NCBI RefSeq assembly: GCF_947501385.1
Contig: NZ_CANMVP010000009.1
Coordinates: 62,001 to 126,000 of the forward strand
DNA: 64,000 nucleotides
Source: an uncultured Polaribacter sp.
Lineage (GTDB): Bacteria > Bacteroidota > Bacteroidia > Flavobacteriales > Flavobacteriaceae
Reading direction: 5' to 3'
Shown: piece by piece, positions 34,100 through 42,850 of the stretch
How the letters are laid out: every line of letters begins with the position of its first letter
How positions within the stretch are numbered: the stretch's first letter is position 1
Position numbers and translations under genes: made by a program
The notes under the pieces: generated by a model
Databases searched by the model: none
Told to the model about the DNA's origin: nothing
The model's input: only the letters and a program-made list of their open reading frames with translations

Positions 34100-34774
34100 T
34101 TAATGGTTAAAGTGATGGTAAAGTGCAATAAAAATAAAACCTGCTGGAATTATAATTGCATAAGCCTTACCAAAATTATCTAATTTTTTTCTTAAAGAAG
34201 CTGCTCCTACAGATTGAAATGCTGATGTAAAGCCGTGCGCCAAATGCAAACCTAAAAACACAAATGCTAAAACATACGCTCCAACTCTAATTGGATTCAC
34301 AAATTTATGAACCAATTCTTCATGATAACGAAAACCTTCAACTCCTTCCATTGTTCCTGACCAATCTCCTTGAATAAATTTTGTATTGATTTCTGGAAAC
34401 CAAAAATCGATAAAGTGTAATAGTATAAAAGCTAAAATGGTAACTCCACTCCAAATCATGTTTCTACTCATCCAACTTGAATTTGCAGCACCGTTATTTT
34501 TAGCATACGAGACTTTTCTTGCTCTCGAATTTCTAATTTCTAAAATGAAACCCATCACAAAGTGAAACACCACCGCAAAAATTAAGACAGGCTGTAATGC
34601 AAATTGAACTATAGGATTTGTACCCATAAAATGTGACACTTCATTGAATAGTTCTGGACTAAAAACCGATAAAATGTTTATTGATAAATGCTGAAGTAAG
34701 AAGAACATCAGAAAAAACGCTGAAAGCGCCATTGCTACCTTTCTTCCAATTGAAGATTTGAAAAATCCGCTCAT
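34100..34774 (-). CDS. sdhC: Succinate dehydrogenase cytochrome b558 subunit
   Basis: A 224-residue integral membrane subunit with five hydrophobic segments, matching the single-polypeptide di-heme cytochrome b558 type. Likely heme-ligand His lie in FFLLQHLSINIL, FAVVFHFVMGF, AFILLHFIDFW and FLGLHLAHGF. It anchors SdhAB and reduces quinone. It heads the sdhC-sdhA-(four-helix protein)-sdhB operon. Confidence 0.95.
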   Translation of the reverse strand: MSGFFKSSIGRKVAMALSAFFLMFFLLQHLSINILSVFSPELFNEVSHFMGTNPIVQFALQPVLIFAVVFHFVMGFILEIRNSRARKVSYAKNNGAANSSWMSRNMIWSGVTILAFILLHFIDFWFPEINTKFIQGDWSGTMEGVEGFRYHEELVHKFVNPIRVGAYVLAFVFLGLHLAHGFTSAFQSVGAASLRKKLDNFGKAYAIIIPAGFIFIALYHHFNH

Positions 34775-34801
34775 TGTATAAATTGGTTAAAATTTTAACA
34801 A

Positions 34802-34833
34802 CAAAAATACGGCTAAACAAATGCCAAAGCAAA
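34802..34833 (-). promoter_or_regulatory. Promoter of the sdh operon
   Basis: On the minus strand, TTTG (34830-34833), a 20-bp spacer and TATTTTTG (34802-34809) fit the Bacteroidota -33/-7 consensus, about 28 bp before the sdhC start. Confidence 0.55.
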
Positions 34834-34990
34834 GAAATTACAACGTTTTCGTTCGTATTTAGAACAGTTTTAAATTAGTAAAGCACAATTTTTAAAAATC
34901 ACGAAGTAATGCATTAAAAACTGATAGCTTTACTAATCTCTTTTTTTGAGTAGAATCTTTGAATGCTTATCAAAAAAATCGTAGAATTTT

Positions 34991-35602
34991 TTAGTTTGAA
35001 GCCACTAAACACTTGTTATTTTTCCACTTCCCTTTGAGTTCTTTTTTAGGGATAATTTTACCCTCACAAGTTAAAAAATTGCCTTTCTTATCTTTTTTGA
35101 TAATTTTCATTTTTCCTTGTTTAATTGCATTTATAATTTTATAAATTAAGCTATTTCTTGGCGTTTTACTTCTTCTCTTTATCAGCTTTAAACCCTCATC
35201 ATTATTATGCAAATCCATTTCTGATGAAATTTCATCAGGCACAAAACCATCTTCTAGCTTCAATTTTTTGTACGTTATATAATTATCTTTTTCATGTGCT
35301 TTTCCTAAAGATTTTGCAGAAGATTTACCGATTTCTTGACGCAATCTTGCCATCCAATAAGCGTGTCTAAAAGCATCTACTTGTCCGCCAGCTGCGTCTC
35401 CATCTAGTAAATTTGTATTTCTAATAGAATCTGCTACTTTATTGGTTTCATTAGAAATTTTTAGAGATGTTTTTGCTTTGAACGGATGAAATAGCACCCA
35501 TCTCTTTATAGGACCAGATAATTTTAGAAAGTTTTTAAAATCAGATTGTGCGTTTACAGAAATAGCTACTGTAAAAAAAAGCATGGGAAGGTGTTTTTTC
35601 AT
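34991..35602 (-). CDS. Secreted protein of unknown function with RHAYW/DLHNN motifs
   Basis: A 203-residue exported protein with signal peptide ending AISVNAQ. The central part carries GGQVDAFRHAYWMARLRQEI, GKAHEKDNY and SEMDLHNNDEGLKLI. The spaced His/Asp/Glu residues suggest a metal- or catalytic-site domain; the pattern resembles what I recall of DUF6973-type proteins, but I cannot confirm it. The basic C-terminus ends in two Cys-containing segments that could form a disulfide. It stands alone, 7 bp before (minus strand) the SRPBCC pseudogene. Confidence 0.55.
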   Translation of the reverse strand: MKKHLPMLFFTVAISVNAQSDFKNFLKLSGPIKRWVLFHPFKAKTSLKISNETNKVADSIRNTNLLDGDAAGGQVDAFRHAYWMARLRQEIGKSSAKSLGKAHEKDNYITYKKLKLEDGFVPDEISSEMDLHNNDEGLKLIKRRSKTPRNSLIYKIINAIKQGKMKIIKKDKKGNFLTCEGKIIPKKELKGKWKNNKCLVASN

Positions 35603-35608
35603 AAATAA

Positions 35609-36018
35609 TTACTGATTTTCTGAATAGTTTTTAAAATTATTTAATACAGCTTGCCAACCTGATTTCTGCATGTCTTCTAGATTCATTTTTTCAGGTTCAA
35701 AAATGTTTTCAACTATTGTTTTTTGCCCTTTGTCTATAAGTTTTACTTCCACTTTTCTGCCATCATCTAAAGTATAGGCAATCAATTTATGCGCAACAAC
35801 TTTAGTATAAGTTCCACCAATGTCGAAACTCATATTACCCTCTTTTGAGGCCATTGTTGAAGAAAATTTACCTGCTTTTCATAAATTATTTTCAGCATTT
35901 GGACAATACCAATCATCTGAAGCAAAATTCCATTTTGTGATGTGTTCTGGTTGCGTCCAAAATTCCCAAACTTTTTCGATGGGTTTATCAACCGAAATTT
36001 CTATTTTTTTGTTTCCAT
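35609..36018 (-). pseudogene. SRPBCC (AHSA1-like) domain protein, doubly disrupted
   Basis: The minus-strand DNA encodes a full START/AHSA1 domain (ISVDKPIEKVWEFWTQPEHI, NFASDDWYCPNAENN, GNMSFDIGGTYTKVV, SGWQAVLNNFKNYSE), about 136 codons. There are two lesions. After the ATG at 36018, METKK runs into TAG because the A run has seven As where eight would keep the frame. An in-frame TGA lies at 35879-35881, at a site where relatives, as I recall them, carry a residue such as Arg (CGA to TGA would explain it). The 81-codon open piece at the 3' end is therefore not a real short gene. Confidence 0.85.
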
Positions 36019-36037
36019 AACACATTGACTTTTATAA

Positions 36038-36066
36038 CCCCTAAAGGGTTTGGAACCCTTTAGGGG
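36038..36066. repeat. Strong inverted repeat, 13-bp stem
   Basis: CCCCTAAAGGGTT / AACCCTTTAGGGG with a 3-nt loop. It lies 14 bp beyond the stop of the 942-residue protein gene, so it may be that gene's terminator or a REP-like palindrome. Confidence 0.8.
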
Positions 36067-36080
36067 CTACGTTATAATTA

Positions 36081-38909
36081 CTACTTTATTTCAAACGTAC
36101 TTTCTACATCCCCAATTTTTACCATATATTTTCCTTTTGGTAAATAAAACACACCATTTTTAGCTTCTTTTAATTCGGTTTTTTGGTTTGCTTTTTCAAA
36201 AGCTCTTTTTCCTTTTTTAGAGAAAGAAACATCAAATAGTGCTTCGTTATATCCTTTGTCTGCATCAAAAGAAATAGCATTTACTTTTACGTCATCACTA
36301 AAAACATCAATCGTTATTTTTCTACTTGAATTTGAGTAAAAAGGAATTTTAATCTCTGGTGTAAAAGCATCTCTCCATTGGCTCCAAGAACGTCCCCAAT
36401 TTTCGCTTTTTCTAATATTATTTATTGCAAAAACATGCATTGATCTTCCTAGAACTTCATCATTCATTAATTGAAGCGCAGCAATATCTGCTTTGTATAA
36501 ACTTCTTCCGTGTGTTCCTACAATTAAATGTTTTGCTGTTGGCTGAATCACCAAATCGTGCACAGCAACATTTGGTAAATCTTTACGAAACGCTTCCCAA
36601 GAATTTCCTTGATTGAAAGAAACATAGAGTCCATTATCAGTTCCTACATACAGCACATTTTCGTTTGCAGGATCTTCTTTAATGACATTTACTGGTGCTG
36701 TTGGAATGTTACTGCCAATATTTTTCCAAGTTTGTCCGTAATCATCAGAAACATACACATAGGTTGTAAAATCATCAAATCTGTAACCGTTTAAAGTTGC
36801 ATATACGCGTTCTTTTTTATGTGCTGAAGCAATGACTCTTGAAACCCATAAATTTTGTGGTAAGTTGTTAGAAATTCGCGACCAACTTCCGCCACCGTTT
36901 TTCGTTATGTTGATGTATCCATCATCTGAACCTACATAAATTAACCCAAACTGAAACGGACTTTCAGAAATGGACGTTAAAGTTCCATACGCAACATTTC
37001 CTTTCTTTCCACCAGCTGTTAAATCTTCTGAAATGGTTTCCCAATCATCCCCTTGATTTAAAGAACGATGCAATTTATTTCCACCTAAATATAAAATATC
37101 TTGATTGTGTTTCGATAAATGAATGGGTGTTTGCCAGTTAAATCTGTAAGGAGTTTCACCCAAAGCATGTTTTGGCTGAATGTATTCGTTCTTGCCCGTT
37201 TCTCTATTGATTCTGTAATAATTTCCAAACTGATAGCCTGTATACACAATATTTGGATTTCTATCATCTACTTGCACTTGCATACCATCGCCACCCATAA
37301 TAGATTCATACGGATTTTGACCTGATTGTTGCCAACTTTTATTGATTCTCGCATTGTTAGGCGCAACCCAAACACCGTTATCTTGCAAACCACCATAGAC
37401 TTTATAATTTTTCTGATTGTCTGCGTATACCGAATAAAATTGCCCAACAGCAGGATCGTTTAGCTTGATCCAATTTTCACCATCATCATAAGAAAGATTT
37501 AAACCACCATCATTTCCATTTAAAATATGACCCGATTTATTCGGGTTTACCCACAGTGCTTGATGATCTGAATGTACATTTTCTTTACTAATAGATGTAA
37601 ATGTTTTTCCACCATCTTTCGATTTTATAATAGGAACTCCCATCACGTAAATGCCGTTTTCATCTTGCAAATCGACCCTTATTTCACCAAAATAATAACC
37701 ATAAGAACTATACACACCGTCTAAAAAGTTGTCGTGTGTTTTGTTCCAAGACAAACCACCATTTGTAGTTTTAAAAACCTCTGCACCAATTACCTGTGTA
37801 TCAAACAACATGGCATTGGCATCTTCTAAATAACTTGCCAAATCTATAGGTTTTACAGTACCAACACGTACCATTTGTTTTACATTTTCGGCTCTATATT
37901 TTTCTTGAAATCCGTTATTCTTTAAATAGGTGTTTAATTTTTTATCTGTTAATTTTAAGAAGTCTGCAGCAGACATTGTTTTAAAATCTTCTTTTGTCAA
38001 ATCGTCTGACGGTTTTTTAGCTGCGTCTTTTGGTCTTCTAAATTGACTATCATGCAACGCATAGACTGTATTTTCGTTAAAAACAGCCAATCCTATTCTA
38101 CCAACACCGTTTCCTGTTGGAAAACCGCTTTTATCAGCAATTTTTGTCCAAGAAGAACCTGCATCTGTACTTTTATAAATTGCAGAATTGCTTCCATCGC
38201 CATCAAAATTCCATGCTTTACGCGCTCTTTCCCAAGAAGCAGCATACATTATATTAAAATTTTCTGGAGCAAAAGCAACATCAATAACTCCAGTATCATT
38301 ATTTATGAATAAAGATTTTGTCCAAGTTTTTCCACCATCAATTGTTTTAAAAATTCCTCTTTCTTCATTTGAAGAATACAAATGACCTATGACACCAACA
38401 ATTACTTCATCAGAATTATTTGGATTGATGAGAATTCTACTTACGTGGTGAGCATCTGGCAAACCAACATTCGTCCATGTTTTACCTTTATCTGTAGATT
38501 TTAACATTCCAATTCCTGCGTAGGAAGAACGTGAAGAATTTTTTTCTCCTGTACCTACCCAAATCGTTCCAGAATTCCAATCTACGGCAATATCACCCAC
38601 ATTTTGTGTTGGTGAACTGTCTAAAAGGGGCGTAAAAGTGGTTCCATTATTATTTGTGTACCACAAACCTCCAGACGCATAACCCACATAGAATTCGGTT
38701 GTATTCTTTGGATTTACAGCAACATCTGCCACACGACCACTCATTACTGTGGGCCCGATATTGGTAAATGCTACATTTTTTACCAATGAAGCATTCATCA
38801 TTTGAGATTTCTTTGCTAAAGATTGTTGAATGGTTTCTGAATGGGTAGGTGTTTGTGCAAGAAAAGTTACAGAAACAAGCATCATTAAAAGCTGAAAAAT
38901 AGATTTCAT
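36081..38909 (-). CDS. Secreted BNR/Vps10-like beta-propeller protein
   Basis: A 942-residue exported protein (signal peptide ending VTFLAQ). It is built of sortilin/Vps10-type BNR repeats: STDKGKTWTNVGLP, TIDGGKTWTKSLF, STDAGSSWTKIAD, TTNGGLSWNKTHD, SKDGGKTFTSIS, SYDDGENWIKL, NQGDDWETIS, VSDDYGQTWKNIG and NQGNSWEAFRKDLP, consistent with two propellers. There is no T9SS tail; the C-terminus is a short beta domain (YLPKGKYMVKIGDVESTFEI). Such proteins are often labelled glycosyl hydrolase, but I see no catalytic motif, so an exported binding or processing role is as likely. It stands alone. Confidence 0.8.
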   Translation of the reverse strand: MKSIFQLLMMLVSVTFLAQTPTHSETIQQSLAKKSQMMNASLVKNVAFTNIGPTVMSGRVADVAVNPKNTTEFYVGYASGGLWYTNNNGTTFTPLLDSSPTQNVGDIAVDWNSGTIWVGTGEKNSSRSSYAGIGMLKSTDKGKTWTNVGLPDAHHVSRILINPNNSDEVIVGVIGHLYSSNEERGIFKTIDGGKTWTKSLFINNDTGVIDVAFAPENFNIMYAASWERARKAWNFDGDGSNSAIYKSTDAGSSWTKIADKSGFPTGNGVGRIGLAVFNENTVYALHDSQFRRPKDAAKKPSDDLTKEDFKTMSAADFLKLTDKKLNTYLKNNGFQEKYRAENVKQMVRVGTVKPIDLASYLEDANAMLFDTQVIGAEVFKTTNGGLSWNKTHDNFLDGVYSSYGYYFGEIRVDLQDENGIYVMGVPIIKSKDGGKTFTSISKENVHSDHQALWVNPNKSGHILNGNDGGLNLSYDDGENWIKLNDPAVGQFYSVYADNQKNYKVYGGLQDNGVWVAPNNARINKSWQQSGQNPYESIMGGDGMQVQVDDRNPNIVYTGYQFGNYYRINRETGKNEYIQPKHALGETPYRFNWQTPIHLSKHNQDILYLGGNKLHRSLNQGDDWETISEDLTAGGKKGNVAYGTLTSISESPFQFGLIYVGSDDGYINITKNGGGSWSRISNNLPQNLWVSRVIASAHKKERVYATLNGYRFDDFTTYVYVSDDYGQTWKNIGSNIPTAPVNVIKEDPANENVLYVGTDNGLYVSFNQGNSWEAFRKDLPNVAVHDLVIQPTAKHLIVGTHGRSLYKADIAALQLMNDEVLGRSMHVFAINNIRKSENWGRSWSQWRDAFTPEIKIPFYSNSSRKITIDVFSDDVKVNAISFDADKGYNEALFDVSFSKKGKRAFEKANQKTELKEAKNGVFYLPKGKYMVKIGDVESTFEIK

Positions 38910-38998
38910 AAAATTAAAGTTTGGTTTGAATTGATGAAATTACAGTTTGTAAAATTAATATCAAAGAAATTAGTATCGGATTGGTTACATATTTATGT

Positions 38999-39256
38999 TT
39001 AATCGTAATGAAATCTACATTTTACAATTCTAATTTCATCTTCACGAACTTGATAAATAAGCCTGTGTTCACTATCTATTCTTCTTGACCAAAAACCTCT
39101 ATAATTATGCTTTAAAGCTTCTGGTTTCCCAATTCCTTCATAAGGTTGTCTGGAAATATCTTTCAACAATAAATTGATTCGTTTCAGTATTTTTTTATCG
39201 ATTTTCTGACAATATAAGTAATCCTCCCACGATTCATCTACAAATACATATTTCAT
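38999..39256 (-). CDS. yoeB: YoeB-family mRNA interferase toxin
   Basis: An 85-residue Txe/YoeB toxin: FVDESWEDYLYCQKIDKKIL, NLLLKDISRQPYEGIGKPE, LKHNYRGFWSRRIDSEHRLI and the C-terminal CRFHYD carrying the catalytic His-Tyr pair. Glu, Arg and His catalytic positions are present, so it looks active. YoeB cleaves mRNA at the ribosomal A site. Its ATG overlaps the antitoxin stop by 1 bp. Confidence 0.92.
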   Translation of the reverse strand: MKYVFVDESWEDYLYCQKIDKKILKRINLLLKDISRQPYEGIGKPEALKHNYRGFWSRRIDSEHRLIYQVREDEIRIVKCRFHYD

Positions 39257-39507
39257 TATTCGATTAATTCTTTGCTAAAAGTAGTATTGTCTTTAAACTT
39301 TTCTATGGCTGAATCTAATCTTACTTTATTTTTTTCGGATGACATTTCATATTGTGTAGCAAGAAGAGAATTATACTCTTCTAATGAAATTACTACGACG
39401 CCAGAACTTTTACCTCTATTAATTATCAATGTTTCAAAATTTTCTGTAACTTTTGTTAAATACCTCTTTATGTCTTTTCTAAAGTCGGAAATTGTAGCTG
39501 TTATCAT
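39256..39507 (-). CDS. yefM: YefM/Phd-family antitoxin
   Basis: An 83-residue Phd/YefM antitoxin: MITATISDFRKDIKRYLTKV, then GKSSGVVVISLEEYNSLLAT, and an acidic, extended C-terminus (FKDNTTFSKELIE) for toxin binding. It would repress its own promoter with YoeB as corepressor, consistent with the three evenly spaced GTAC sites just upstream. Confidence 0.9.
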   Translation of the reverse strand: MITATISDFRKDIKRYLTKVTENFETLIINRGKSSGVVVISLEEYNSLLATQYEMSSEKNKVRLDSAIEKFKDNTTFSKELIE

Positions 39508-39514
39508 AATTTTA

Positions 39515-39542
39515 GTACGTTATAAAGTACAAATATACGTAC
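39515..39542 (-). promoter_or_regulatory. yefM-yoeB operator with three GTAC sites at 12-bp spacing
   Basis: GTAC occurs at 39515, 39527 and 39539, exactly 12 bp apart. On the minus strand the -7 box TATATTTG (39530-39537) lies between the outer sites. E. coli YefM binds TGTACA cores, so autorepression by the same logic is likely. Confidence 0.7.
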
Positions 39543-39599
39543 AAAATAAATTTTATGAAAAATAAAATGATTTTGATTCTCTTTTCTTATAAACTTATA

Positions 39600-39757
39600 A
39601 TACCTTCAAGATCTCGCAGGAAGTTGGTAAACACTCAATGAGCGTTAGGGATTGAACGGTTTGTTTGAGCTCTTTTTGATTCCGACACTTCGGAGAAAAA
39701 AAGCGAGTAGTGAAAGCTCGTTAAAACGCCGAAATAAAAAATAAGCAAATCTTTTTA
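39600..39757. other. Structured intergenic region before the helicase gene
   Basis: Non-coding DNA of higher GC than its surroundings, with small inverted repeats (CCG-N6-CGG near 39682) and the phrase GCGTTAGGGATTGAACGG. It has the look of a recurring flavobacterial intergenic element, which I cannot verify within one window. Confidence 0.4.
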
Positions 39758-39788
39758 TACCTACAAGGTCTTAGAGACCTTGCAGGAT
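39758..39788. repeat. Dispersed palindromic element, copy 1
   Basis: TACCTACAAGGTC, a 5-nt loop region, then GACCTTGCAGGATA: an imperfect hairpin. A second copy with a different loop is at 41418-41452. Confidence 0.7.
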
Positions 39789-39863
39789 AGCATATTACAA
39801 GTTAAAACAACGTATCTTTGCCCCAGAAACAGCTACATAAAGCGAGTTTCAAAAATTATTTTT

Positions 39864-41180
39864 ATGACATTTAAAGATTTAGGTTTATCTCAGGCATTGG
39901 TAAAAGCAGTAGAAGAGAAAGGATATACCAAACCATCACCCATACAAGAAAAAGCAATTCCACATATTTTAGAAGGCAAAGATATTTTAGCTTCTGCACA
40001 AACAGGAACAGGAAAAACAGCGGGTTTTACCTTGCCCGTTTTACAGCGTTTAGCGGAAACAAAACACCCAAAATACAGACCTTTACGCGCGTTGGTTTTA
40101 ACGCCAACAAGAGAATTGGCTGCGCAAGTTCATGACAACGTAAGAGAATACAGCAAATATGTAGATATAAAATCTGCAGTAGTTTTTGGTGGTGTAAATG
40201 CCAAACCACAAATTGCAACTTTGCGAAGTGGTGTAGATATATTGGTAGCGACTCCTGGTAGATTGCTAGATTTACACGATCAAAAAGCAGTTTCTTTTAA
40301 ACGAATTGATGTGTTAATTTTAGATGAAGCTGACAGAATGTTAGACATGGGTTTTGTTAGAGATATTAACAAGATTATCAGTTTTATGCCAACAAAACGT
40401 CAGAATTTGATGTTTTCTGCTACCTTTTCTAAAGATATTAAAAAGTTGGCGGAAGGGATTTTAAGAAACCCTGTTTCGGTTGAAACTGCTCCGCAAAATT
40501 CAACCGCTAAAAAAGTAACGCATAAGGTTTATAAAGTTGATAAAAAGAAAAAAACTGAGTTTACCATTAAGCTAATTAAAGACAATAACTGGAAGCAAAT
40601 TTTAATTTTTACCAGAACAAAACATGGTGCTAATAAGTTAACAGAAAAACTAATTAAATCTGGAATTTCTGCTGCTGCAATTCACGGAAATAAAAGTCAA
40701 GGCGCAAGAACAAAGGCCTTAAAGAATTTTAAAGACAATTCTATAAAGGTTTTGGTGGCTACAGATATTGCTGCACGTGGTTTAGACATTCCACTACTAC
40801 CTCATGTAGTTAATTATGAATTGCCAAATGTACCTGAAGATTATGTGCATAGAATTGGTAGAACTGGTAGAGCTGGTGCTGCAGGAGAAGCGATTTCTTT
40901 AGTGTGTAGCGAAGAGGTTGAATATCAAAATGAAATTGAAAAATTACTAAAAGAAAAATTAAAATCGACCATTGTAGAAGGTTTTGAGCCTACAGATACT
41001 GCGCCTCCAAAAAGAGCTGCAACACAGAGTAAAGGTTCTTTTGGTAAAAAGAAAAGATCATCTAAAGGAGGTTCTTCTAACGGAAATACACCAAAAAGAA
41101 AACCCCATTTTAAAGGGAATAAACCTTCAACTTCTGGGCGTGGAAGAAGTAGTGGTGCTCCTAAGAAAAGACATGATTAA
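39864..41180 (+). CDS. DEAD-box RNA helicase (RhlE-like)
   Basis: A 438-residue helicase starting [20 protein letters not shown]. Motifs in order: Q motif ([12 protein letters not shown]), I (AQTGTGKT), Ia (PTRELAAQ), Ib (TPGRL), II (DEAD), III (SAT), IV-VI ([29 protein letters not shown]). A basic, Gly/Ser/Lys-rich tail (~375-438) would bind RNA. The 28-residue upstream extension is rejected because it runs through a repeat and a -7 box (TATCTTTG, 39813-39820). It probably acts in ribosome assembly or mRNA turnover. Confidence 0.93.
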   Translation: MTFKDLGLSQALVKAVEEKGYTKPSPIQEKAIPHILEGKDILASAQTGTGKTAGFTLPVLQRLAETKHPKYRPLRALVLTPTRELAAQVHDNVREYSKYVDIKSAVVFGGVNAKPQIATLRSGVDILVATPGRLLDLHDQKAVSFKRIDVLILDEADRMLDMGFVRDINKIISFMPTKRQNLMFSATFSKDIKKLAEGILRNPVSVETAPQNSTAKKVTHKVYKVDKKKKTEFTIKLIKDNNWKQILIFTRTKHGANKLTEKLIKSGISAAAIHGNKSQGARTKALKNFKDNSIKVLVATDIAARGLDIPLLPHVVNYELPNVPEDYVHRIGRTGRAGAAGEAISLVCSEEVEYQNEIEKLLKEKLKSTIVEGFEPTDTAPPKRAATQSKGSFGKKKRSSKGGSSNGNTPKRKPHFKGNKPSTSGRGRSSGAPKKRHD

Positions 41181-41245
41181 TTTTTTAGACACAGATTTCA
41201 CAGATCTTGGGATTTACTTTGTCAATTCACATCAACATTTACATA

Positions 41246-41319
41246 CAGTTTGTCATTCTGAAAGAATCTTTAAAAGGTTTCAATTTGATAAAATGAGACG
41301 CTTCCAGCGTGACAAACTG
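41246..41319. repeat. Inverted repeat element after the helicase gene
   Basis: CAGTTTGTCA / TGACAAACTG arms (10 bp, exact) with a 54-nt interior that contains a small ACGCT-TCC-AGCGT hairpin. It is non-coding and lies between the helicase gene and pepP. Confidence 0.6.
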
Positions 41320-41417
41320 AATGTTATTTATCTGTAGAAATTTTTTACTTTCGAAACTGAAAACTGCAACTGTTTACTTTTAATAGAAATGCTTTCAGAA
41401 TGAAAACTTGAAATTTA

Positions 41418-41452
41418 TACCTACAAGGTCAAAAAAAGACCTTGCAGGATAA
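41418..41452. repeat. Dispersed palindromic element, copy 2
   Basis: TACCTACAAGGTC, an A-rich loop, then GACCTTGCAGGATAA. It matches copy 1 at 39758 in both arms. Confidence 0.7.
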
Positions 41453-41483
41453 TTCTAATCTTCTGTTGTTTTTTTATTATCGT

Positions 41484-41491
41484 TACCTTTG
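41484..41491 (+). promoter_or_regulatory. -7 box of pepP promoter
   Basis: TACCTTTG, consensus TAnnTTTG, 21 bp before the pepP ATG. The -33 element is less clear (TTG at 41466). Confidence 0.5.
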
Positions 41492-41512
41492 TTTCAGAAA
41501 TAAAAAATCAAC

Positions 41513-42808
41513 ATGAAATACCAACCTATAAATTCACAACTTTTTATTAAAAATCGTAAAAACTTTGCTTCACAAATGCAGGCAAATAGTTTGGCTGTTT
41601 TTAATTCAAATGATACATACCCCATAAGTGCAGATAGCACTATGCCTTTTGAGCAACATAGAGATATTTTCTATTTATCTGGCGTTGATCAAGAAGAAAC
41701 GGTGTTGCTATTGTTTCCTGATTGTCCGAACGAAAATTTAAGAGAAGTTCTTTTTGTTACCGAAACAAACGATCATATTGCCGTTTGGGAAGGCGAAAAA
41801 CTAACCAAAGAAGCGGCTTTTAAAACTTCGGGAATTAAAACGGTTTATTGGTTGCAAGATTTAGAAAAAGTATTGTTCGAAATGGCTTCTTATGCCGCTA
41901 CTTTTTACATCAATACGAATGAACATTACAGAGCAAATGTAGCAACAGAAACTCGTGAAGATCGTTTTACAAAAGGGTTGTTGGCTAAATATCCTGCACA
42001 TTCGGTAGCAAAAAGCAATCCTATTTTACAGCGTTTGCGTGCTGTAAAAGATCCAATTGAACTGGATTTGATGCAACATGCTTGTAATATCACCGAAAAA
42101 GGTTTCCGTAGAATTTTAAACTTTATAAAACCTGGCGTTTGGGAATATGAAATTGAAGCAGAATTGATTCATGAGTTTGTAAAAAATCGTTCTAAAGGTT
42201 TTGCCTACACGCCAATTATTGCTTCAGGAAATAATGCAAATGTATTGCATTATATAGAAAACAATCAGCAATGTAAAGATGGCGACTTAATCTTATTTGA
42301 TATTGCTGCAGAATATGCAAATTACAAAAGCGATTTATCAAGAACCGTTCCTGTTTCTGGGAAATTTACTGAAAGACAAAAAGCGGTTTATAACGCTGTA
42401 AATCATGTAAAGAAAGAAGCGACAAAATTATTAGTTCCTGGAACTATTTGGAAAGAATATCATATAGAAGTTGGCCATATTATGACTTCTGAACTGCTAA
42501 AATTAGGTTTGTTAGACAAAGCGGATGTTCAAAATGAAGATAAAAACTGGCCTGCTTATAAAAAGTATTTCATGCACGGAACTTCACATCATATTGGTTT
42601 AGATACGCACGATTATGGTTTGTTACACGAACCAATGCAAGCGAATAATGTGTTTACTGTAGAACCTGGAATTTACCTCCCCAATGAAGGTTTTGGAATA
42701 CGATTAGAAGATGATGTGGTGATTCAAGAAAAAGGAGCACCTTTTAATTTAATGGGAAACATTCCTATTGAAGCGGATGAAATTGAAGACTTGATGAACC
42801 AGTCATAG
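41513..42808 (+). CDS. pepP: Xaa-Pro aminopeptidase (aminopeptidase P, M24B)
   Basis: A 431-residue pita-bread metallopeptidase that removes N-terminal residues before proline. The N-terminal domain (QHRDIFYLSGVDQEETVLLL) precedes the catalytic domain. The five metal ligands are seen as Asp in ILFDIAAEYANYKSDLSR (two), His in MHGTSHHIGLDTHD, Glu in FTVEPGIYLP and Glu in GIRLEDDVVI. The length is normal. It stands alone with its own promoter. Confidence 0.94.
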   Translation: MKYQPINSQLFIKNRKNFASQMQANSLAVFNSNDTYPISADSTMPFEQHRDIFYLSGVDQEETVLLLFPDCPNENLREVLFVTETNDHIAVWEGEKLTKEAAFKTSGIKTVYWLQDLEKVLFEMASYAATFYINTNEHYRANVATETREDRFTKGLLAKYPAHSVAKSNPILQRLRAVKDPIELDLMQHACNITEKGFRRILNFIKPGVWEYEIEAELIHEFVKNRSKGFAYTPIIASGNNANVLHYIENNQQCKDGDLILFDIAAEYANYKSDLSRTVPVSGKFTERQKAVYNAVNHVKKEATKLLVPGTIWKEYHIEVGHIMTSELLKLGLLDKADVQNEDKNWPAYKKYFMHGTSHHIGLDTHDYGLLHEPMQANNVFTVEPGIYLPNEGFGIRLEDDVVIQEKGAPFNLMGNIPIEADEIEDLMNQS

Positions 42809-42850
42809 ACTGGACTAAGTATTAAAAGTAAGATTTTCCAGCTCGCTTTT

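Noticed and set aside
35609..35854. 81-residue ORF as a real small gene
   Set aside because: The upstream DNA encodes the rest of the same SRPBCC domain, broken by a frameshift and a stop; the ORF is the 3' part of a pseudogene.
39780..39863. Upstream extension of the DEAD-box helicase
   Set aside because: It runs through a dispersed repeat and a -7 box; the helicase domain begins at the ATG 39864.
41246..41319. Small RNA gene after the helicase gene
   Set aside because: Only a 10-bp inverted repeat with a small inner hairpin is seen, with no promoter or T-run, so it is listed as a repeat.
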